DNA of 5,512 bases from Clostridiales bacterium (GTDB lineage Bacteria > Bacillota > Sulfobacillia > UBA995): positions 1-5,512 of the forward strand of contig DOZU01000047.1 of the NCBI GenBank assembly GCA_003517845.1. Reading direction: 5' to 3'. Position numbers and translations under genes: made by a program. Below the pieces are notes generated by a model. It was given only the letters and a program-made list of their open reading frames with translations, had not been told where the DNA came from and searched no databases. How positions within the stretch are numbered: the stretch's first letter is position 1; each line of letters opens with the position of its first letter. This document shows positions 1-5,512 of this stretch, in pieces.

Positions 1-120
1 TGACTCGCGATCCACCGCGGCACGAGTTCCCTGCTGGCTCCGCAACAAGTTCCAGAAGTAGATGCCGATGACGGCGGCGAAGACGAACTGAAGGAGGTAT
101 AGCAAGTTGCCTAACTGCAT
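1..120 (-). CDS. lonB: LonB-type ATP-dependent protease, N-terminal fragment
   Basis: Only the first 40 codons lie in the window; the gene continues past base 1. It opens with ATG at 118-120. The translation starts MQLGNLLYLL, followed by a hydrophobic helix (about residues 5-25), the motif IGIYFWNLLR (residues 18-27) and then VDRES (36-40). From memory, B. subtilis LonB has the same pattern: a single N-terminal membrane helix ending in IGLYFWNLL and then a DKES motif before the AAA+ domain. In the family this helix anchors an AAA+ Ser-Lys protease to the membrane, and in Bacillus it is linked to sporulation. The AAA+ and protease domains cannot be seen here. Position directly downstream of clpX, 53 bp away and on the same strand, fits the clpX-lonB order of spore-forming Bacillota. 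The putative ribosome binding site (GGGGGTG, 129-135) is buried in a hairpin. The family call is good; the rest of the gene is unseen. Confidence 0.85.
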   Translation of the reverse strand, partial: MQLGNLLYLLQFVFAAVIGIYFWNLLRSQQGTRAAVDRES

Positions 121-126
121 CGGATG

Positions 127-166
127 CCCACCCCCGGCTTCTTAGGCTGTCACCGCCGGGGGTGGG
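127..166 (-). promoter_or_regulatory. Perfect 12-bp hairpin sequestering the lonB ribosome binding site
   Basis: Bases 127-138 (CCCACCCCCGGC) are the exact reverse complement of 155-166, with a 16-nt loop. In the minus-strand transcript the hairpin lies between the clpX stop (174) and the lonB ATG (120). The 3' arm contains GGGGGTG (129-135), which can pair with the anti-Shine-Dalgarno sequence using one G-U wobble and sits 8 nt from the lonB ATG. The bases after the stem are not U-rich, so a classic intrinsic terminator is unlikely. A translational or RNA-stability element is more likely. The structure is plain in the sequence; its function is inferred. Confidence 0.6.
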
Positions 167-173
167 TCTATGC

Positions 174-1448
174 TCAAGCCGTTTCCTCGCGCTTGGGGGC
201 CTTGCGTTCGGCTTTGCGGTCAACGGTGACCAAAAGCGGGTCTTCCCGGTTCAGGACCGTCTCCCGGGTCACGAGACACCGGGCCACGTCGGTGCGCGAT
301 GGGAGGTCATACATCACGTTGAGCATGATGTCCTCCATGATGGCCCTCAGACCGCGAGCGCCTGTGTTGCGTCGCATGGCCTCCTTGGCGATGGCATCCA
401 GCGCTTCCGGGGTGAATTCCAGGGCAGTTCCGTCCAGCTCGAAGAACTTCTGATACTGCCGCACGAGGGCGTTCTTGGGTTCAGTCATGATCCGGACCAG
501 GTCTTGTTCGCTCAGGGCATCCAAGGTGACGATGACCGGCAGCCTGCCGACGAATTCGGGGATCATCCCGAAACGCAGCAAGTCTTCGGGCATGATCTGG
601 GATAGGACTTCTCCGACGCGTTGCTGCGCATCCCTGGTCCGGAGTTCGGCACCGAAGCCCATGCCTCGCTTGCCCACGCGGTTGAGGATGATCTTGTCGA
701 TGCCCTCAAAGGCTCCTCCACACAGGAACAGGATGTTCGTCGTGTCAATCTGGATGAACTCCTGGTGCGGGTGTTTCCGGCCTCCCTGCGGCGGCACGCT
801 GGCCACCGTGCCTTCGAGGATCTTTAGCAGCGCTTGCTGTACCCCTTCCCCGGACACGTCCCGGGTGATGGAGGGATTCTCGGCTTTGCGGGCGATCTTG
901 TCGACCTCGTCGATGTAGACGATCCCGCGCTCCGCCTTCTCGATGTCGTACTCGGCCGCCTGAATCAGCTTGAGGAGGATGTTCTCGACATCTTCCCCCA
1001 CGTAACCCGCTTCCGTCAGCGAAGTCGCATCGGCGATGGCAAAGGGGACGCTCAAGATGCGGGCGAGCGTCTGCGCCAGCAGCGTCTTTCCCGAGCCGGT
1101 CGGTCCGAGCATGACGATGTTGGATTTGTGGAACTCGACCTCATCAACCTTGCCGGCGTGATTGACCCGCTTATAGTGATTGTAAACCGCTACGGAGAGG
1201 ATTCGCTTGGCCTTCTCCTGCCCGATCACATATTGATCGAGGATCGCTTTGATCTCCCGCGGTTTGGGCAGGTCCTTGAGGTCGAGGTCCCCCTCTTCCG
1301 TCAACTCGTCTTCGATTATCTCGTTGCACAGCTCAACGCACTCGTCGCAGATGTAAACGCCGGGGCCGGCCACCAATCGCTTGACCTGCTCCTGCAACTT
1401 ACCACAGAACGAGCACTTCAGTTGGCTTTTTTCTTCTCCGAACTTCAA
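174..1448 (-). CDS. clpX: ATP-dependent Clp protease ATP-binding subunit ClpX
   Basis: This is the AAA+ unfoldase that recognises, unfolds and threads substrates into ClpP in the cytoplasm. At 424 aa it is full length. An N-terminal zinc-binding domain has Cys12, Cys15, Cys34 and Cys37. Walker A is GPTGSGKT (115-122) and Walker B is IVYIDE (176-181). The GYVG pore loop is at 148-151, the RKH loop at 224-226, the arginine-finger motif GRLPV at 301-305 and sensor 2 GARGLR at 363-368. The loop that docks on ClpP, usually IGF, reads MGF (263-265). The start is TTG at 1446-1448: it gives the conserved opening MKFGEEK, has GGGGTG (1457-1462) 8 nt upstream, and no in-frame ATG lies nearby. It begins 31 bp after the clpP stop, consistent with one operon. 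The C-terminal tail is charged and rich in Lys and Glu, which is normally variable. Confidence 0.98.
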   Translation of the reverse strand: MKFGEEKSQLKCSFCGKLQEQVKRLVAGPGVYICDECVELCNEIIEDELTEEGDLDLKDLPKPREIKAILDQYVIGQEKAKRILSVAVYNHYKRVNHAGKVDEVEFHKSNIVMLGPTGSGKTLLAQTLARILSVPFAIADATSLTEAGYVGEDVENILLKLIQAAEYDIEKAERGIVYIDEVDKIARKAENPSITRDVSGEGVQQALLKILEGTVASVPPQGGRKHPHQEFIQIDTTNILFLCGGAFEGIDKIILNRVGKRGMGFGAELRTRDAQQRVGEVLSQIMPEDLLRFGMIPEFVGRLPVIVTLDALSEQDLVRIMTEPKNALVRQYQKFFELDGTALEFTPEALDAIAKEAMRRNTGARGLRAIMEDIMLNVMYDLPSRTDVARCLVTRETVLNREDPLLVTVDRKAERKAPKREETA

Positions 1449-1456
1449 CGGCTTCT

Positions 1457-1462
1457 CACCCC
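1457..1462 (-). promoter_or_regulatory. Ribosome binding site setting the clpX TTG start
   Basis: The minus strand reads GGGGTG here, 8 nt before the TTG at 1446-1448. It lies in the 31-bp gap after the clpP stop. It supports TTG as the true start, because no in-frame ATG or GTG gives the conserved ClpX N-terminus. Confidence 0.6.
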
Positions 1463-1479
1463 GCTCGGCTCGGGACCCC

Positions 1480-2082
1480 TCACTTCTTCGCCGGGCGAAC
1501 GGTCAGGATAGCATCCAAGATGCCATAGTCGCGCGCCTCGTCCGGCGACATATAGAAGTTCCGGTCGGTGTCCCGGGCGATTCTCTCCAGCGGCTGACCG
1601 GTATGTTGCGCCAGGATGCTGTTCAGCAATTCCCGCATCCGCACGATCTCACGGGCTTCGATCTCGATTTCCGCCGCCTGCCCCCTGGCTCCGCCTTCCG
1701 GCTGGTGGATCATGACCCGGGTGTGCGGCAGGGTGAATCGCTTGCCCTTGGCGCCTCCCGCCAGGATAATTGCCGCCGCGCTGGCGGCCAGCCCCACGCA
1801 TATGGTCTGAACCTGCGGGCGCACGTACTGCATGGTATCGTATATTGCCAGACCTGAGTGAATGTAGCCCCCAGGAGAGTTGATATACAGCATGATGTCC
1901 TTCTCCGGATCTTCGCTTTCGAGGTACAGGAGCTGAGCTACCACTAGATTGGCGACGGTATCGTCAATGCCCGTCCCCAGAAAGATGATGCGCTCCTTCA
2001 GTAGCCGGGAGTAGATGTCGAAAGCCCGCTCGCCTCTCCCGGACTGCTCGACAACCATGGGAACCAGGTAACCGTTGCTCAC
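1480..2082 (-). CDS. clpP: ATP-dependent Clp protease proteolytic subunit ClpP
   Basis: This is the serine peptidase that forms the double-heptamer chamber fed by ClpX. At 200 aa it is normal length, with no long propeptide. The conserved opening [20 protein letters not shown] is followed by the SPGG oxyanion-hole strand (69-72), the nucleophile Ser101 in GLAASAAA (97-104) and His126 in MIHQP (124-128). Asn175 (AAC, 1558-1560) falls where B. subtilis ClpP has catalytic Asp172: the segment reads [10 protein letters not shown] instead of RDTDRDNFKS, with no gap. The residues after the nucleophile are AAA rather than the common MGA, a form I recall from actinobacterial ClpP2. The GTG start (2080-2082) has AGGAGG 7 nt upstream and overlaps the tig stop by 4 bp, which suggests translational coupling. 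An internal ATG (codon 9) would remove the conserved N-terminus. The family is certain; full activity is less so because of Asn175. Confidence 0.97.
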   Translation of the reverse strand: MSNGYLVPMVVEQSGRGERAFDIYSRLLKERIIFLGTGIDDTVANLVVAQLLYLESEDPEKDIMLYINSPGGYIHSGLAIYDTMQYVRPQVQTICVGLAASAAAIILAGGAKGKRFTLPHTRVMIHQPEGGARGQAAEIEIEAREIVRMRELLNSILAQHTGQPLERIARDTDRNFYMSPDEARDYGILDAILTVRPAKK

Positions 2083-3377
2083 GTTCCCGCCTCCTCGACG
2101 GTCGGCCCACCGATCGTGTTGGCACGTAAGAGGAAGTCAACTGCCTTGTCCCGGTTCAGCGTTCGCGCTATAGAGTCGGATGGCACCGCCTTCCGGGCCG
2201 CCTCGACCCCGACTCCGAGCGATTTGGCCAGCGCTTGATATGCGGACTCCTGTTCTTCCCGGGTCGCGGCGAGGTCCTCGGCCGCAGCCACCGCATCCAG
2301 CACCAGGTCGCACATCACCTCGCGCCTGGCCCGTTCCCGCATATCGGACTCGAGGCGCTCGCGGTCCGCGCCCAGCACCCGCAGGTACTCTGCGAGATCC
2401 ATGCGAAACCGGCGCAGATCCTCCATCAGCTTGGCCTGCAAATCGGCATATCGCCGGTTGATCATGGATTCCGGCAGGTCCGCGGACGACCCGGCAACCA
2501 CCTGGTTGACGATCGACATTCGCGCCCGGGAGATCGCTTCCTCCCGGGCGGCCACGCTGAGCTTATTCTTGACCGTTTCCGTCAATTCCTCCAGCGTGGC
2601 GACATTGGCCGCGGTGCGAGCGAACTCAGCATCGAGCGGAGGGAGGATCTTCTCCTTGACCGCCTTCACCTGAACGCGTACCCGGACTTCCTGCGACGGC
2701 TCGCTTTCGGTTGCCGGCAAGGAGACCATGAACTCCCGCACGTCGCCCACCTTGGCCCCCACCAGTGCTTCCTTCATGGCCTGCGGCAGCTCGGGGGAGT
2801 TGACGTCTACCAGTCGTAGTTTCTCCTCCGCACGATCGAGGTCGCCCGCGGCCGGCACCACGCGCTGGGCGACCAGGGCCAGCAACCCGGACCGCACTGC
2901 TTCCTGCTCTCGATCCTCGAGATGGCCATGAAGGTCGCGCCAGTCCTCGATCTCTCGTTCCACCATAGCCGGGGTTATCTCGGTCGCCGCGATCTCGATA
3001 CCCAGACCCCGGTAGGTCCCCAGTCTGAACTCCGGACGGACATCGACCGTCGCGGCGAAACGCAGGCCCTGGCCATCCTCGAAGTCAAGGACCTCGACGT
3101 CGGGCAATCCGACCGGTTCGACCTGGGCTTGCTCGACCGCTCGATTGTACGCGTCCGGCAAAAGCCGATCGAGGGTCTCTTCGCGCAAAGCGGCGCGACC
3201 CACGTGGCGTTCGACCAGCGTGAGCGGTGCCTTCCCCTTGCGGAAGCCGGGAATGACGGTCCTCCCCACCACGTGTTTCACCGCGGCCTGCCAGGCTCGC
3301 TCCACTTCCTCGACGCCGACGTCCACTTCCAGCTTGACGCGGCTGCGCTCCATCCGTTCCACGGCAACTCGCACCAT
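2079..3377 (-). CDS. tig: Trigger factor, ribosome-associated chaperone (PPIase domain diverged)
   Basis: This chaperone binds ribosomal protein uL23 at the exit tunnel and shields nascent chains. From the ATG at 3375-3377 it is 432 aa, the usual family length. The N-terminal ribosome-binding domain carries the signature GFRKGKAP (44-51). The middle domain (about 152-245) keeps only parts of the FKBP fold, such as [12 protein letters not shown] (205-216). The DG..F.G core and the IPGFE motif of typical trigger factors are not seen. The charged helical C-terminal domain (about 250-420) includes LPESMINRR (301-309) and ends near VDFLLRAN (413-420). A TTG at 3416 would extend the frame by 13 residues but has no ribosome binding site. 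The ATG has GAGGT (3382-3386) 4 nt upstream and gives the expected N-terminus [17 protein letters not shown]. It overlaps clpP by 4 bp. The family is certain; prolyl isomerase activity is doubtful. Confidence 0.95.
   Translation of the reverse strand: MVRVAVERMERSRVKLEVDVGVEEVERAWQAAVKHVVGRTVIPGFRKGKAPLTLVERHVGRAALREETLDRLLPDAYNRAVEQAQVEPVGLPDVEVLDFEDGQGLRFAATVDVRPEFRLGTYRGLGIEIAATEITPAMVEREIEDWRDLHGHLEDREQEAVRSGLLALVAQRVVPAAGDLDRAEEKLRLVDVNSPELPQAMKEALVGAKVGDVREFMVSLPATESEPSQEVRVRVQVKAVKEKILPPLDAEFARTAANVATLEELTETVKNKLSVAAREEAISRARMSIVNQVVAGSSADLPESMINRRYADLQAKLMEDLRRFRMDLAEYLRVLGADRERLESDMRERARREVMCDLVLDAVAAAEDLAATREEQESAYQALAKSLGVGVEAARKAVPSDSIARTLNRDKAVDFLLRANTIGGPTVEEAGT
2090..2095 (-). 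promoter_or_regulatory. Strong ribosome binding site for clpP inside tig
   Basis: The minus strand carries a perfect AGGAGG 7 nt before the clpP GTG codon, within the last codons of tig. It fixes the GTG start and offsets the weaker initiation codon. Together with the 4-bp GTGA overlap it points to coupled but efficient translation of clpP. Confidence 0.75.
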
Positions 3378-3381
3378 CTCG

Positions 3382-3386
3382 ACCTC
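3382..3386 (-). promoter_or_regulatory. Ribosome binding site for tig
   Basis: GAGGT on the minus strand lies 4 nt before the ATG at 3375-3377. It is the only Shine-Dalgarno-like site near the possible starts, and it decides for this ATG over the upstream TTG at 3416. Confidence 0.5.
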
Positions 3387-3429
3387 GCTCGCCGAGCATG
3401 AGATTCCAACCGCCAAGGAGAACGGACCA

Positions 3430-3459
3430 CCGGGGCAGCCCCACGGGGGGGCGCCCCGG
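3430..3459 (-). terminator. GC-rich hairpin between tRNA-Leu and tig (possible weak terminator or leader structure)
   Basis: Arms CCGGGGC (3430-3436) and GCCCCGG (3453-3459) pair perfectly over 7 bp. After a bulged A (3437) the stem continues for 5 more pairs (3438-3442 with 3448-3452), with a 5-nt loop. It begins 15 nt beyond the tRNA 3' end. The following minus-strand bases (TGGTCCGTTCTCC) hold scattered Ts but no real U-tract. It could be a partial terminator that lowers read-through into tig, or a processing or stability element. The hairpin is clear; its role is not. Confidence 0.45.
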
Positions 3460-3474
3460 CTGCTTGGTCATAGC

Positions 3475-3559
3475 TGGTGCGGGCGGGGAGATTCGAACTC
3501 CCACGGGAATCGCCCACTAGATCCTAAGTCTAGCGCGTCTGCCATTCCGCCACGCCCGC
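3475..3559 (-). tRNA. tRNA-Leu (anticodon UAG), CCA encoded
   Basis: The minus strand folds into a class II tRNA. The acceptor stem is GCGGGCG (3553-3559) with CGCCCGC (3479-3485), discriminator A at 3478, and CCA encoded at 3475-3477. The D-arm is GCG-loop-CGC. The anticodon stem is CTAGA/TCTAG around the loop CTTAGGA, giving anticodon TAG. A long variable arm of the leucine type follows, and then the T-arm GGGAG-TTCGAAT-CTCCC. Anticodon UAG reads CUA and, by wobble, other CUN codons. At 85 nt with CCA the length is normal for tRNA-Leu. It is the first gene downstream of the promoter at 3688-3716 and lies on the same strand as tig, 97 bp away from it. Confidence 0.97.
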
Positions 3560-3630
3560 GACATTAATGCTTCACCGTACCGCCCCGGCGCTTCCTCGAC
3601 CCACCAGGAGCGACCGACAATGGGACTGCC

Positions 3631-3646
3631 GCCGGCAACGGCCGGC
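3631..3646 (-). other. Short GC hairpin in the tRNA-Leu leader
   Basis: GCCGGC occurs at 3631-3636 and again at 3641-3646. Because the hexamer is self-complementary, the two copies can form a 6-bp stem closed by a 4-nt loop. It falls in the roughly 120-nt leader predicted between the promoter and the tRNA 5' end. It might guide leader folding or RNase processing, but it may also be chance in GC-rich DNA. Confidence 0.3.
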
Positions 3647-3687
3647 CCATGCGATCCGGCACGCCCCAGACGGCCGTCCGCGCTATC

Positions 3688-3716
3688 AAGATACCATCGG
3701 CGATGGAGCGTGTCAA
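3688..3716 (-). promoter_or_regulatory. Sigma-A/sigma-70 type promoter for tRNA-Leu and probably the tig operon
   Basis: The minus strand has a perfect -35 TTGACA (3711-3716), a 17-bp spacer and the -10 TATCTT (3688-3693, 4 of 6 consensus bases). Transcription would start near 3681, about 120 nt before the tRNA 5' end, leaving a leader for RNase P to remove. No comparable promoter was found in the 97 bp between the tRNA and tig, so this one may also feed tig-clpP-clpX-lonB. A perfect 10-bp palindrome (GACGGCCGTC, 3669-3678) lies just downstream of the predicted start. The rest of the 3560-3797 gap holds no gene I can support and no clear plus-strand promoter for the membrane gene. Confidence 0.7.
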
Positions 3717-3784
3717 ACGCGCTGCCTTCCCGTACACGGCAGGGATGTCGTGGCGAGGAACAGAAGTCGGCACCAATCGCTGGA

Positions 3785-3790
3785 AGGTGG
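3785..3790 (+). promoter_or_regulatory. Ribosome binding site for the membrane protein gene
   Basis: AGGTGG lies 7 nt before the ATG at 3798. It fixes this start over the much earlier in-frame ATG at 3567, whose extra 77 codons are Arg/Pro-rich and antiparallel to the tRNA leader. An ATG at 3793 is out of frame. Confidence 0.6.
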
Positions 3791-3797
3791 GAATGCT

Positions 3798-5309
3798 ATG
3801 GAACGGCTGGATACAGGCCGGGACGTACACCGCAGGTGGGGCGAGATCCTGGTCATTGCCGGGACGCTGGGCATCGCCGGCAACTTCCTGTTACGGGCAT
3901 GGCCCCTGGGTCTGGGGTTGGCCATCTGGATCACCCTGATCCTGGCCGGGCTCGCCTTCGCCAGCCATCGGGCCGGAATCGGCGTGGCCGAAGGAGCCTT
4001 GCCCGCCGCCGCCGCCCTGTTCTTCGGGGCCGCGCTGGCCTGGCGGGACGCCTCCGGCCTGCATGCCATCAACATCCTCATGCTCCTGGTCACACTGGGG
4101 CTGACGGCAGCGAGGCTGCGGCAGACAGGCCTCGGCCGGGCGGGAATCGCCGACTTCACGGGCGATCTCCTGCGGGTCGGGCTGGGCGCCGCCTTCGGCG
4201 CGCCCATGCTGCTCAAAGAGAGCCAGTGGTCGGCACAGACCTGGGCGGCCCGGAAAGGACCGATCTTGGCCGTGCTACGGGGACTGGCCCTGGCCATCCC
4301 CCTCTGCCTCCTCTTCGGCGGGCTGCTGGCGGCTGCGGACCCCGTGTTTCGAGCGTTGGTCGTCGGGTGGCTGCCCGTGGGCGCCACGTGGAGGGTCGGC
4401 GTCTCGCACTTGGTGGTAGCAGTACTCCTGGCCTGGATTGCCGCCGGAGCCTTCCGGGAGGCATTGGCCGGCCGGCCCTGGGCGCTGCCTGAAGCGGCTG
4501 CGGCCCAGCTGCCCTCCATCGGCCGCGTTGAACTCAGCGTCGTGCTTGGGCTGCTAAACGTGCTGTTCTTGACTTTCGTCGCCGTCCAGTTCCGGTACTT
4601 ATTCGGCGGCGGGTCTTTGCTCGGCGTCGTTCCCGGGGTCCTGACCCATGCGCAGTATGCGCGCCGTGGCTTCTTCGAGTTGGTGTTCGTGGCGGCGCTG
4701 GTGATTGCGGTGTTGCTCGCTGCGCACTGGTCCTTGCCGCGCGGCGACTTGGCGGCGGAGCGGCCCTATCGCCTGCTGGCCGCCGTCATGGTCGCGCTGG
4801 TGGGAGTGATCATGGCGTCGGCGGTCTATCGGATGTGGCTGTATGTGGACCACTTCGGATTGACCGGGCTCCGCCTGTACGCCACGGCTTTCATGGCCTG
4901 GCTTGCGGTAGTCCTGGCCTGGTTCTGCGCCACCGTGCTCCGGAGACGCCGGGAACGTTTTGCCGCCGGGGCACTGGCGGCGGGATTGGCGATGGTAATC
5001 CTGCTGAACGTCGTCAACCCCGACGCCCTGGTGGCGAGGGTCAACATCGGACGTATGGCTGACGGCCGCCCGGTAGACGTCTGGCACCTGGGCCGTCTCA
5101 GCGCTGACGCCGCTCCCACCCTGCTGGCTTCGATAGAACTCCTGCCTCCGCAGGATGGCGCGATTCTGGCATCGCGACTGCTGTCCCGCTGGGTCTACGT
5201 GCCGGCGGCGGATTGGCGCACGGGGAACGTCGGACGGGCACGGGCGCGTTCGGCTTTATCGGAGGAGCAGGAGATGCTGGAGCGCCTGGCCCGGACCGGG
5301 ACGCGCTAA
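3798..5309 (+). CDS. Polytopic membrane protein, DUF4173/DUF4153-like
   Basis: The protein is 503 aa from the ATG at 3798. It has about ten hydrophobic segments, roughly at residues 16-33, 37-55, 68-84, 90-106, 162-185, 203-220, 246-268, 293-312, 328-348, 364-386 and 395-408. Three motifs recall DUF4173/DUF4153 membrane proteins: HAQYARRGFFEL (284-295), HFGLTGLRLYA (362-372) and NPDALVARVNIGR (407-419). The preceding segment VAVQFRYLFGG (261-271) also fits. The last 90 or so residues are hydrophilic with a charged, helical end. The family has no firmly established function that I know of. The gene is divergent from tRNA-Leu and the tig operon and stands alone on its strand, so neighbourhood gives no clue. 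An upstream extension to 3567 is rejected because it lacks a ribosome binding site and has implausible composition. The membrane nature is certain; the exact Pfam family is recalled from motifs rather than searched. Confidence 0.85.
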   Translation: MERLDTGRDVHRRWGEILVIAGTLGIAGNFLLRAWPLGLGLAIWITLILAGLAFASHRAGIGVAEGALPAAAALFFGAALAWRDASGLHAINILMLLVTLGLTAARLRQTGLGRAGIADFTGDLLRVGLGAAFGAPMLLKESQWSAQTWAARKGPILAVLRGLALAIPLCLLFGGLLAAADPVFRALVVGWLPVGATWRVGVSHLVVAVLLAWIAAGAFREALAGRPWALPEAAAAQLPSIGRVELSVVLGLLNVLFLTFVAVQFRYLFGGGSLLGVVPGVLTHAQYARRGFFELVFVAALVIAVLLAAHWSLPRGDLAAERPYRLLAAVMVALVGVIMASAVYRMWLYVDHFGLTGLRLYATAFMAWLAVVLAWFCATVLRRRRERFAAGALAAGLAMVILLNVVNPDALVARVNIGRMADGRPVDVWHLGRLSADAAPTLLASIELLPPQDGAILASRLLSRWVYVPAADWRTGNVGRARARSALSEEQEMLERLARTGTR

Positions 5310-5327
5310 CAGCCATCGGGGCCATGA

Positions 5328-5348
5328 GCGGCGACGGGAGGGCGCCGC
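5328..5348. terminator. Weak hairpin between convergent genes
   Basis: GCGGCG (5328-5333) pairs with CGCCGC (5343-5348) across a 9-nt loop, in the 52-bp gap between two convergent genes. No T-run follows on either strand, so it is at best a weak bidirectional or Rho-assisted terminator. Chance pairing in GC-rich DNA is possible. Confidence 0.25.
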
Positions 5349-5361
5349 GTTCGCTCTCGGC

Positions 5362-5512
5362 TCACGGCTCGAGACGAATGACCTTTCCCGGATGCCCAAA
5401 GCTCGACCGGCAGTGTCGGATACGAATCTGCTGCTCGGCCATGCTGACGAACACCGGCGGGTAGTGCACTGACCTGGCTTCCGGCCAGTACACAGCCATC
5501 ACGCCAGGTTGC
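5362..5512 (-). CDS. C-terminal fragment of an unidentified protein
   Basis: A minus-strand frame is open from the window edge to a TGA at 5362-5364, giving 49 residues. It includes VMAVYWPEARSVHYPPVFVS (4-23) followed by MAEQQIRIRHC (24-34) and ends GHPGKVIRLEP. The balanced composition, with aromatic, acidic and basic residues spread along it, reads like real protein rather than a shadow frame. It also ends cleanly 52 bp from the convergent membrane gene. The fragment is too short for me to name a family. It is convergent with the membrane gene and shares strand with the tig operon, but is separated from it by the oppositely oriented gene. Confidence 0.6.
   Translation of the reverse strand, partial: QPGVMAVYWPEARSVHYPPVFVSMAEQQIRIRHCRSSFGHPGKVIRLEP

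Noticed and set aside
162..1511. Long plus-strand open frames opposite clpX (162-605, 475-918, 834-1511)
   Set aside because: They lie antisense to a clpX with all its motifs intact. Long antisense frames are expected in GC-rich coding DNA, and their translations show no recognisable domain.
2079..3416. tig start at TTG 3416
   Set aside because: No ribosome binding site upstream, and the extra 13 residues are not typical of trigger factors. The ATG at 3377 fits the family N-terminus and has GAGGT upstream.
3564..3650. Possible 28-residue leader peptide (MGRPLPAAVP...) ending just before the tRNA
   Set aside because: There is no credible ribosome binding site, it is not rich in Leu codons, and it lies in an RNA leader that RNase P would remove. 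Too weak to call.
3711..3720. CtsR operator at the promoter (GTCAAA present)
   Set aside because: CtsR sites need tandem (A/G)GTCAAA heptads 3 bp apart. The first base is T and no second heptad follows. No CIRCE element was found either.
3567..3797. N-terminal extension of the membrane protein from the ATG at 3567
   Set aside because: The 77 extra residues are Arg/Pro-rich with no hydrophobic pattern and no ribosome binding site. The ATG at 3798 has AGGTGG at good spacing.
5155..5472. Plus-strand frames running past the end of the membrane gene
   Set aside because: They overlap the membrane gene in another frame and oppose the more protein-like minus-strand fragment. No ribosome binding site or domain was seen.

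Overview
The window carries a bacterial proteostasis operon read on the minus strand. In transcription order it runs tRNA-Leu(UAG), tig (trigger factor), clpP, clpX and the 5' end of lonB, which leaves the window at base 1. The order tig-clpP-clpX-lonB, and especially a membrane-anchored LonB right after clpX, is the arrangement known from spore-forming Bacillota (Clostridia and relatives). The DNA is GC-rich and uses GTG and TTG starts freely, so a high-GC Bacillota lineage is the best inference. The species cannot be told from this sequence.

Layout, left to right. 1-120: N-terminus of lonB (minus). 121-173: short gap almost filled by a perfect 12-bp hairpin that contains the likely lonB ribosome binding site. 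174-1448: clpX (TTG start). 1480-2082: clpP (GTG start, 4-bp overlap with tig). 2079-3377: tig. 3378-3474: tig leader with a strong GC hairpin. 3475-3559: tRNA-Leu. 3560-3797: divergent intergenic region with a good sigma-A-type promoter firing toward the tRNA and operon. 3798-5309 (plus): a polytopic membrane protein resembling the DUF4173/DUF4153 families. 5362-5512 (minus): C-terminal end of an unidentified protein, convergent with the membrane gene.

Trigger factor receives nascent chains at the ribosome. ClpX unfolds tagged or damaged substrates and feeds them into the ClpP chamber, and LonB is a second ATP-dependent protease at the membrane. Tight spacing and overlap suggest co-expression. 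No convincing promoter was seen between the tRNA and tig, so the single promoter near 3711 may drive both the tRNA and the protease genes.

No mobile element, CRISPR array or clearly novel system is visible. The points worth a second look are an Asn where ClpP normally has its catalytic Asp, a trigger factor whose PPIase domain looks eroded, sequestration of the lonB ribosome binding site, and the tRNA-protease co-transcription.
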